A stretch of 64,000 nucleotides of DNA, from assembly GCA_037355855.1 (NCBI GenBank), contig CM074758.1, positions 7,909,001-7,973,000 of the forward strand, given 5' to 3'. Below are positions 32,732 to 41,500 of the stretch, one piece after another. The stretch comes from Pseudo-nitzschia pungens (Eukaryota > Bacillariophyta > Bacillariophyceae > Bacillariales > Bacillariaceae). Both the position numbers and the translations under genes were made by a program. Position 1 is the first letter of the stretch; each line of letters begins with the position of its first letter. The notes under the pieces were generated by a model that ran no database searches, was not told the origin of the DNA, and saw only the letters and a program-made list of their open reading frames with translations.

Positions 32732-34201
32732 ATGCGTACATCGTTATCGTCAGGAGATTATAACTCGTCGTCGTCAAACATGGGGTACTCCACCTATGAA
32801 TTCACAAGAGCTCAAGAATTCAGCGCGTCAAACCCTGATCAGATTCATTACGACAAGGATGTGGCTTTTCGAAACGAGGATTATCGACATGTGTTCCATC
32901 AGCAAGGTACAATTGGGACCTTTTCTGTCCGCCTACTAGAAGCTGCCGATTTAAACAGACGTTACTGGAGTGCTTTGGCTCTGGGACCGATGCGACATTT
33001 GGGCTTGAGCAAGGCACACGGAAGAGTGTCGAGCTTTGTGAGTTTTCGTCTGGATACAACGGCAGCTACGAAATCTATGCAACGTGATTCCATCGACGAC
33101 TATGACAAAAAAATGTCTGCGAAAAGGATTGCTGAAGATACGTTGAATCAATTTTCTACCTATGTATCCCCGGTTGTTCCCAACAACAACAACCCTGTTT
33201 GGACAAATTGCGAATTTGAAATACCGTTGAAGAAAGGGGCGCTGGAAGACGGACAACCAGTGCGGATAGGGCTGAGAGTCGATGAAGAAGCAACTGCAAT
33301 TGAAAATATTATTCCCGGAATACCATCAGCTGGAGGGGTTGCTCGATTGCTTGGCGTTGGCTGTTTGGACGTGACTTCGCTCTGCTTAGGGCAGAACCCA
33401 GCGACAGGTCGGCCAGCAACTGGAGTTATCGATGCTTGGGTTCCCATTCAGCTCCCCGACGAAAAGGGGCAAGGGAATTCAGCCTCATGGCAGACCATGG
33501 ACCAAGAGTTTTCCGTTCAGAAAAAAGTAGAATATGACGCGATGGATAAGAAAAAGGCCTCTGTACCAAACAAAGAGGAAGGATTGGAATCGAGGTCAGG
33601 AGGCATAGGTGGCAGGGTACGGGTGTTGATCACCTACCATCCTCATGGAATGACTCCTCAGAGAAACGATATCGTTGCGCTGGAAGCTTTTGCTAGGCAA
33701 GATTTACGGACTGCCACCTGCAACTCAATTCTGCCACCATCAATTCCAATGCAGGTAGTAAAGGTATCAGAACCCTGGCTCTTGTTGAAATATAGGCCTT
33801 ACGAAACAATTGAGGACTACGAGATGGGAGCTAACCGTAACAACGATGACAGGAAGGCCTTTATCCGGATACATCGCAATGCTGTTTTTGTCATTGAGCG
33901 CAAAAAGTTGATTGACAGCGCTTTGAACCTTGCTCTGCAACCAGCCGAATTCGTTCTTTCCACTCCTCTGGGACAAGGCGCACAGGAAGTGTTGGGTCCA
34001 ACATTCGTGGCCGGCAAACAGTTGTTGATGCCTGTCCTCCTTTCCTCGAAACTTGTATGGATGGCCGTGCGAACTACAGCCCTTGCGGGATTTACAGGGA
34101 TGTCAGCAGCTGGCGCAGCATTTGTCAACGAAGGCACAAATTCACTTACCAACGACGGGCGGCGGCGACCAGACGACAATAGAAAGGTCAGATATGTATA
34201 G
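32732..34201 (+). CDS. C2-domain-like protein, unknown function
   Basis: The 489-residue protein begins at an ATG in good context (ACCATGC). Residues about 55-240 look like a C2-type beta sandwich: GTIGTFSVRLLEAADLNRRY, then SSFVSFRLD, then NNPVWTNCEFEIPL, then VRIGLRVDEEA. The NPVW block is the usual last-strand signature of C2 domains. Such domains often bind phospholipids or calcium, although the acidic calcium-binding loops are not obvious here. The C-terminal part (about 350-470) holds a small hydrophobic segment rich in alanine and glycine (TALAGFTGMSAAGAAFV). It may associate with membranes. Family beyond C2 not recognised. Confidence 0.7.
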   Translation: MRTSLSSGDYNSSSSNMGYSTYEFTRAQEFSASNPDQIHYDKDVAFRNEDYRHVFHQQGTIGTFSVRLLEAADLNRRYWSALALGPMRHLGLSKAHGRVSSFVSFRLDTTAATKSMQRDSIDDYDKKMSAKRIAEDTLNQFSTYVSPVVPNNNNPVWTNCEFEIPLKKGALEDGQPVRIGLRVDEEATAIENIIPGIPSAGGVARLLGVGCLDVTSLCLGQNPATGRPATGVIDAWVPIQLPDEKGQGNSASWQTMDQEFSVQKKVEYDAMDKKKASVPNKEEGLESRSGGIGGRVRVLITYHPHGMTPQRNDIVALEAFARQDLRTATCNSILPPSIPMQVVKVSEPWLLLKYRPYETIEDYEMGANRNNDDRKAFIRIHRNAVFVIERKKLIDSALNLALQPAEFVLSTPLGQGAQEVLGPTFVAGKQLLMPVLLSSKLVWMAVRTTALAGFTGMSAAGAAFVNEGTNSLTNDGRRRPDDNRKVRYV

Positions 34202-34759
34202 AGACCTACCACATACTGTGCCGATCCTTCCAGAAGTGTAGGTCGATGTACAGCTCAAAATTGATATGTCGCACTAGAGATGAAAATGTATGAATATTTT
34301 TGGGAAAGTCGCAGAATTGTTTGCAGTACTCGTGGGTTTACAGATAGATTTTCGATAGTAGAGAGACTTTCATCAAAGTGAAAACCACCTGACTTTAGTT
34401 ATTATTAAGTTTCACCAAGGTCGTATTTGGTTCTTCAACGTACATACCTTTTCTTCAATGTTCAATCGCTTACAATCGCTTACAATGCGAAGTATTCCTT
34501 TGTTTGAATTTACGGGCATAGACTTGACTCAACAATGATTGTGACACTAATCTTGGTGCATTGGCGAGTAAAAAGCGATTCAATTTCTATTACTGAATTT
34601 GTTTGTACTACACGAGCAACTCTACATTACAGATACATAATATTTTGGCCCATTCTCAATGACGTATCGTCGTTTCTTTCGCCATTAAAAAAGTAATTCA
34701 CCATAGCACTTCTTTGACGCCAAAAGTGGAAAGTCGTCGGTTGTCCTCTTGAGTACAAA
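34202..34759. other. Intergenic region between convergent genes
   Basis: Spacer of about 560 bp; AT-rich, with a short ACAATCGCTT direct repeat near 34465-34490. No gene was recognised. Confidence 0.4.
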
Positions 34760-35254
34760 TTAGCTGATAACACAGCAGCTGTTGGTCTTTTTGGCTTGTT
34801 TGTAAAACATTTTGGACTGCGCCGAAAGATCGTTAGAGCGCTCCACCAAATTGTCCAACTTAACCCCACGTTCCAACACGCTATCAATTGTTTTGTGCAA
34901 AATTTGTGTGGTTTCGTCCAAATCATTCTGGATTTTGGTGATTTTGTCAGCTGCTGATGGATCTTGGTATTTTTGGAGGAATTCCTCCATTCCTGGAAAG
35001 GTCATTGATTCGGGGGTCGTGCACGTCTTCCATGTGTCTCCGACAGTGTTAGTAAATTCATCCAAGAGTTGCGTCAACAAAACAAATGCGACTCGAGAAG
35101 GATATTCCAAATCGGTGGTGACCGTCCCACCAAGTCCATCCGATCGCCGATAACAGTGGACGACATAATTTTCGTGAGTGATGGATTGACGTTGACCTGG
35201 TTCTGTTCTCTTCATAAATGTTCTTGTCAGAAAACCAAGCATTTCTTTGATTGT
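34760..35254 (-). CDS. YKT6: R-SNARE YKT6, last exon (5' exon unresolved)
   Basis: This exon encodes the end of the longin domain, the SNARE helix and the lipidated tail of Ykt6, a prenylated R-SNARE in ER-Golgi, vacuolar and autophagic fusion. Diagnostic blocks are RTEPGQRQSI, LEYPSRVAFVLLTQLLDEF, the SNARE motif around TTQILHKTIDSVLERGVKLD, and MFYKQAKKTNSCCVIS. The last four residues form a CaaX box with an upstream palmitoylatable cysteine. A TAG acceptor at 35255-35257 precedes ACAATCAAAGAAATG (TIKEM), matching the RSSVKEM-like position of homologues. The first strands of the longin domain must therefore lie on an upstream exon. A frame within 35368-35571 (ITMFRQS, PKLILGASYYDLN) resembles the missing strands, but I could not find a phase-consistent splice. 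Confidence 0.88.
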   Translation of the reverse strand, partial: TIKEMLGFLTRTFMKRTEPGQRQSITHENYVVHCYRRSDGLGGTVTTDLEYPSRVAFVLLTQLLDEFTNTVGDTWKTCTTPESMTFPGMEEFLQKYQDPSAADKITKIQNDLDETTQILHKTIDSVLERGVKLDNLVERSNDLSAQSKMFYKQAKKTNSCCVIS

Positions 35255-36587
35255 CTACTCGTATTTCAGGTTGTTCCAATCGAAGCGTACGACAGATCAC
35301 ACGATACAGAGAAAGAATCGTGAGAAAAATGTATTTCGATCGACGCGGAAATTCTGAACTAACGGATTTAGGGAAAAAGAGGGATAACAGCCGACAACGG
35401 ACCAAGTTTCCGATTGAGGTCGTAGTAACTCGCACCCAAAATCAACTTGGGATTGTCTTTGTCGAGCGCTTTCTGAAATTTCGTCTCCATGACTGAATCG
35501 ATCGTTCTCGTATTTTTGGCCGATTGGCGAAACATTGTGATGCCCGGTTGTAGATCTCCACCTGGTTTCACGAGCCTTCTTCATCCTCGCAAGCAATTCG
35601 AGATTTTATTCGAAAGTGGTTCGGACTTCGATGAATTCCATCACATCCCTCATTTCAATGATTTCAATGGCGACACCTCAACGAGTCCGCAAGATGCCAA
35701 ATGACAAGACACCGTTTACACGACTTACCGGTCTTTGAAAAAATCCGAACGAAGAGAGCTCCGAGCTCATGCAGCAGATGATCGGGTCTTCGAGTTCGTT
35801 GCCTGTTCGTACGGTTGCTAGCGACAAAAGCTTCATCGTTCTATCTATATGCTTGAAGAGAGTTGTAATATGTTGTAGGATAGGATAGAGTAGTTCAGAT
35901 TGGCAAAGACTTTAAATTCTTCGTGTCTGGCACATTTCTTTCATGAAATACTTCAGGCTTTTCAAACGACAACGGTTTGTTGTTTCTTCCGCCTTCGTCT
36001 TTTTCTCGTTTTTGATACATCCGTTGAAGACTGAGTGAGTCTTAGACGTGCCCTTCCGGTAAAAACTCTTTTACGGCAGCATCCGCACAGCGAATTTCAC
36101 AGAGATTCATTCGTTCAGCTCATCTAAGAGTAAATAATTTGCTTACGTACACAACAGTACTGGTACGCACCCAAGCTAGACGAGCAGCTGGGATAGCTGG
36201 CGGGGTTTCAGAAAAATGACAAAAAGTTTTGAATTAGTCGATCGAGTCGATGACATTGGTATTTAAATTTTTCAAAATTTTTCAAAAATAAACTCCAATT
36301 CATTTGGCCGCGAGACCTTCATCGAAATTGGACTGGTCCAGTAATTACCGACCGGTAAGATTACTTGTACCGGTACGGGTCGTAAGGCTTCATAACTGTT
36401 ATTCGTATGTGGCATGCAAGACCGCGAACGATACGCGAAACATGGATGCACAACAGTGTTTGTTGTTTGTCGTTTCTTACCGTAGGAATGACAAATTGAC
36501 GATTGTTTATCGGTCTCTTCGTAGATGATTACAACGGCGTAAATTGGTTGTCTGTCGTACAACAAGAGCGGACACAAAGCAGAAACA
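35255..36587. other. YKT6 upstream exon region and divergent intergenic space
   Basis: The part up to about 35571 probably holds the unresolved 5' exon(s) of YKT6. The rest is spacer before the SRP receptor gene on the plus strand. It includes TACCGGTACGGG-type words near 36340-36380. No other gene was recognised. Confidence 0.4.
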
Positions 36588-38303
36588 ATGCTGGTGTCAT
36601 TTACTATCTTTCATAAGGGCGGGCTGATCCTCTATCAGCACATGGACGAAGACTCGGGAGAAGCAGATGATTCCATTTCTCATTCCATTAACACATGGTT
36701 GTCGGAAATCTATTTCAATCCCACTATTTCAAACACGATTCACAAGAACCAAATTCTAGTCGATGGAAGCACACGAAAGGTGGTTGAATGGGAGGAGACG
36801 TCCGAATTGATTGCGTTGGCTGTCTATCCCGATCTCCGTCACGAGGACTTCCCCTGGATTCGATCGTTGTTGACGGCGAGTTTGCAAGAATATCAGGTCT
36901 TCGTCCAAGCCCGGTCGGCGGGCAATACCGATAAAGAGAACGATATTGCGGAGGCTGCAAATTCCGAGAACCAAGCACTATTTGGAAAGACCTTTGAGAT
37001 ATTGTTCCAAAAGCATCGGAAGGAATCAAAATCATTCGCAACAACCTCGGCAACATCCAATGCCAAGAGCAGCAAAAATAACACTGCTGCAAACAACAAT
37101 AACAACAGCAAAGGTGGAAAAGAAAAACGCCAGTGGCACGATGGAAAAGCCAAAGTCACAGAAAAGGCAATGAAAGAATTAGATAAGAGTAAGGCTGCCA
37201 CAGAGGAGGAGATGGTGAAAAGTGAGGAACAGGCTCTGGCCGAGGCTCGAGCCGCCTATCTACCCACCGACGCAGATCTAGAAGACTTTGACATCGAAGA
37301 CACCACACAGCTGGTAGATGACGAAAACGATGATGAGGACGGCGGAGGTGGCTGGGGAAAATCATTGCAGGGACTCTTTGCTCAGATGACTGGACAAAAA
37401 GTGTTGACGAAGCAAGATTTAGAAGCGCCACTCAAGGAAATCAACAAGCTTTTGACGAGCAAGAATGTTGCCGGTGATATTGCGGAACAAATTTGTCGTA
37501 AAGTTGAAGAATCACTCGTGGGGAAAAAGCTCAACTCGATGTATCGCGTGAAGACGGCAGTGCGGCAGGCTCTGGAACAGGTTATCAACGAATTGCTTCT
37601 GCCAAGCACGGAACTCAATCTTTTGCGACAAGTTGTTTCGAAGCGAGATCAGGCTTCTTCCTTCTTCGCTCGCAGCAAAACACAGCGGCCCTTTGTTATT
37701 GCCGTCGTTGGAATCAACGGTGTTGGTAAGTCAACGTCTCTCGCCAAATTGGCGTATTACCTCAAAACAAATGGTTGCCGCCCACTTCTTGCGGCCTGTG
37801 ACACTTTTCGAAGCGGGGCCGTGGAGCAACTGAGTGTCCATGCGAAATGCCTAGGATTGCCCATTTTTAGCAAGGGGTATTCCAAGGACCCCAGCAGTGT
37901 CGCCAAAGCGGCGATAGAGCAAGCCACGCAAGAGGGAAACGATGTGGTATTGGTTGACACGGCGGGACGAATGCAAAACAATTTACCCCTCATGAAAGCT
38001 CTGGGAAAATTAGCGGCCGAAAATCAACCGGACATGGTGGTATTTGTAGGAGAAGCATTGGTTGGGAATGACGGGGTGGATCAAGTGAAAATGTTCGACA
38101 AGGCCATATCCTTTCAAAACAAATACCAGAAGGTCAATGCTATCCTGCTGACGAAATTCGACACGGTTTCCGACAAGGTCGGAGCTGCCTTGACGATGAC
38201 GCACGTGACCAATGCACCAATCTTGTTCGTGGGAACGGGACAAAAGTATCATCACCTGCAAAAGTTGTCGACCGCCGCGGTCATTCGCTCCCTCTTTCGC
38301 TAA
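36588..38303 (+). CDS. SRPRA: Signal recognition particle receptor subunit alpha
   Basis: The 571-residue protein has the eukaryotic SR-alpha layout. An N-terminal SRX longin-like domain (about 1-125, starting MLVSFTIFHKGGLILYQ) binds SR-beta at the ER membrane. A charged linker follows (about 145-250). A C-terminal NG GTPase comes last, with G1 GINGVGKST near 383, the SRP insertion-box region DTFRSGAVEQL, G3 DTAGRMQ and G4 TKFD. It docks ribosome-bound SRP and delivers nascent chains to the translocon. The ATG at 36588 has good context (ACAATGC). No intron is needed. The divergent neighbour YKT6 is also a secretory-pathway gene, but I see no evidence of shared control. Confidence 0.95.
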   Translation: MLVSFTIFHKGGLILYQHMDEDSGEADDSISHSINTWLSEIYFNPTISNTIHKNQILVDGSTRKVVEWEETSELIALAVYPDLRHEDFPWIRSLLTASLQEYQVFVQARSAGNTDKENDIAEAANSENQALFGKTFEILFQKHRKESKSFATTSATSNAKSSKNNTAANNNNNSKGGKEKRQWHDGKAKVTEKAMKELDKSKAATEEEMVKSEEQALAEARAAYLPTDADLEDFDIEDTTQLVDDENDDEDGGGGWGKSLQGLFAQMTGQKVLTKQDLEAPLKEINKLLTSKNVAGDIAEQICRKVEESLVGKKLNSMYRVKTAVRQALEQVINELLLPSTELNLLRQVVSKRDQASSFFARSKTQRPFVIAVVGINGVGKSTSLAKLAYYLKTNGCRPLLAACDTFRSGAVEQLSVHAKCLGLPIFSKGYSKDPSSVAKAAIEQATQEGNDVVLVDTAGRMQNNLPLMKALGKLAAENQPDMVVFVGEALVGNDGVDQVKMFDKAISFQNKYQKVNAILLTKFDTVSDKVGAALTMTHVTNAPILFVGTGQKYHHLQKLSTAAVIRSLFR

Positions 38304-38548
38304 TTACTACGCTCTTAAAGATGTAACAATCGGACGTGCTATGATTTTGATAGTACATTTTTTGTTTACACAAGATTTGCATTCCCTGTAGCAACACGTG
38401 TATTCTGTAGCTCTAAGCTTTCCAAGGTCAGTTGACGACTAGTTTTGACAACTTTCGTTCCCCCTCCTTTGGATCCATTTATCGCAAAGCGGACTGTTCA
38501 CAATTCCAACCTTGAACGAAGAATGCAAGATCAAATTTATCACCCTGG

Positions 38549-41500
38549 TTAACGCTCGGGTCGAGTAGACCATAAATATGATTGAGATTCTCCCGTCGGA
38601 TGGCTAAAACCATTGGATAAGGAAGATGTAGCAGTTGTTGCTGTTGTTGTTGTGTTTGTCATGGTTGTCGCGGGTCCGGTGTTTTCGTCATTGAACTGTC
38701 CTCGAAGCGTGGCATAGGATGGAATCCCTTGTCGTACCTCAGCGGAACCGGATTCGCCCAAACTAGAAGTCGCATCGAAACCATGAGAGGCCGAAAACGA
38801 CGTCCGATTTTTCGTATCGGGTTCCGAGTCTCCCGGTTTCGTCGTCGTTGCGGCATATCCGTAAGAGGAATAGTTGCTCGACCATTCCGAGCTGTTAGAT
38901 GCCGCAGCTGATGAATTGTTCGTTTCTTTGACCGGCAGAGTCGTTGTATTATCTGCAACCTTGGCCAATCCCATGAGGGCATCAATGGAAGTCATGGTTG
39001 CGGAGACAGAAGGCAGAGCATCCTGTACCAGTGACGACTGGACTGATCTTGCATAACCGGCCTGACTGTTTGCCGCACCCGAAGAAGCGGGTAAATTCAT
39101 TTGAGTTTGAACAGCAAAGGTTCCTGCCTGATTCGAATGACAAGTTTGATAAGCGGATTCCACATTCCCGGGTCCCGACGAAAGTTGAGCAGCTTGTTCA
39201 AAAATACTTCCATTTGTCTGAGCTTGAGAAAATTGACCAAAGGAAGCCCCGTTGTGCGGTCCAATGGCGGATTGTGGACGGCCATTTTGCAGTATTTGCG
39301 GCCTGGAATTTTGTGTCATTTGACTCGAATGAGCGAGAGGGGACCGTTCGTGATTTCTGCCAACCGCGGTTTGTGGTATGCCCCCATAACCCAATGAGTT
39401 TCTTCCAGAGTCCTCTTCCGTTTGCAGGTCCAGCATGGCATTGTTGTTATTGTTGTTATTATTTGAAACATGATTCGCGTAAGATGCAACTATTTGATCT
39501 CTCCTCTGTCGATTTAGATCTTGGGCGGCAAAGTCGGCCTGTAGGCGACGTCGTTCCATCATTTCCAACAATTTTTTCTCTTCCTGTTCTTCCCGCTGTC
39601 TCTTTTCCTCTAATTCTCGCTGTTTTTGTTTCTTGGCTTCTCTTCTCCTCTGATCGGCCAGACGACGTTTTTCGGCTCGAATGCGTTTTTTCTCTTCCTC
39701 CTCTTTCTCTTTCTTTTCCCGCTCGGCTCTCGCGATTTCTTCGTAGTCAATGGGCAATGAACGTCTTCCGCACGAGTGAATGACATGCCTTCCACGACAA
39801 GCGCTGCAAGACGTGTCTAGAGTGCCAGGATTCGAGTTTTCGTTGGCGTATTTCGTAATTGTCGCCGCACCCATCGGTCCCTCCACGGGGCTGTCCCGGT
39901 CGGACGAGAACACAGAACCACACGTCATCGCGACTGGATTGTTTTCGCTCTTGGTACCCAGCAAAGCAAGCGAGGGAGAACCAATATAGGTCGTTCCTTT
40001 CGTGTACACGTGAGAGGCACTGATTCCCATTTCCGGTTGCTTCGTCTCTGGAAAAAGAAAGCTGTTGCTGGGGACGCTCGGCGTGTCTCTGGGACTGAGA
40101 CCCAACAATCCCATGACAACAGCCGCTTCGTCGTCGTTTTTCGCTTCCATCGGGCTCGACGAACGCTGCATGCTCATTCCGGAACGACTGGAATCGTCCG
40201 TGCCCACGCTGAGTTTGTGTCTCGAGGCATACGACCCATTCGTCGAAGACGCCGTTTTGGCCAAGTTGTTGATTTTTCTGAGCTTGCTGCCCTGTCCGTT
40301 CACCGCAACACCCTGTTTCGACAACATCATCGATTGGAGATACGGATTTATAGAAGCTTTCAGCATGGTTTCCAAATTGGCGGCACGAGACTTTCGGCCT
40401 CGTCCAGGTCGTGATGGCAAAAGGTTAACGGCAACCACAACCTTGGTGGTCGTAAAGGACATGCAGTCCTCCTCGAGGGGCTTTGGTTTCTGCATGTTTG
40501 GCATAATGTCCAACACATTCGAAACGAACACGTCCGCCGCCGTCCGTTGTTCCACTGGTTCTGCTTTTTCCTTCCCGTTTCGTTTCGACGGCTCACCACT
40601 TCCGCAACGTTCCGATTTTGCTACGGTGTCGCATTCCTCCTCGTCGTCGGTCCCGCCGTCGTCTTCGACCTCGGTATTGATCATTTGCCGCAGGTATGGT
40701 TCGGGCCGGCAGGGCAAATATTCCTTCTCTTTTTCCGTTTCGGGCACCAAAATGTCGACGTAAGTGTCGTGTTTCATTGCCTCCCTCGCAATTTCGTGTT
40801 TTTTGTGTTCCAGCAAGGATTGGCGCATGGCTTCCTTCAGTTCTTCGTCCATCGACCCGTCGTCTTCGCCGTCGCTGTGGCCCAACAAGTCGACGTCGTC
40901 GCCTTCCTGTTTGTGTTCATCGTCGTTGCCGCTGTCGTCGTCGTCTTCGGTTTTGTCGCATGCCACCACGTGATCCAGCGCGTCTTCCTCCTCGATGTAT
41001 TCAATATTGTTCGTAACGACCTGATATCCAGGTGGGTACATGATACCGGCAAAATTCGATTCCATCTTTGGCAACAAAAGATGACCCTTTCCGTCGTTCG
41101 TAACCAATACGATGCGATCCTCGATAGCATCGGTGTTGTTGCCGCTCGGTTTGTTTCCGCCGCCCACTAGTCCAAGGGCACCCTCGGACTTGGACGGCAG
41201 TGGAATGCTCATCGTCGGCACCGCGCTCGATTGTTCCACTTTCCAGACGTGCAAATTTTCGCAGAGCTCTTTCGGGCCCTTTGTGTGGGGCACACCAATA
41301 ATGTACGGCGGCAGGTCCGGTGTCGTGTGATGGTGATGGTGGTAGTCGTGGTGGTGATGATGATGGTGATAGTTGTGATGGTTTGGGTTCGACTCTGCCT
41401 CGTCGTTGTCGTCAACGGCGCTGTCGCTCGCTTCTGCGTGCTGCTCGTGGTGTGGGTTCCGACTCTCGCTCTCGTCCGCTTTGATCTTTTCTCCCAGCAA

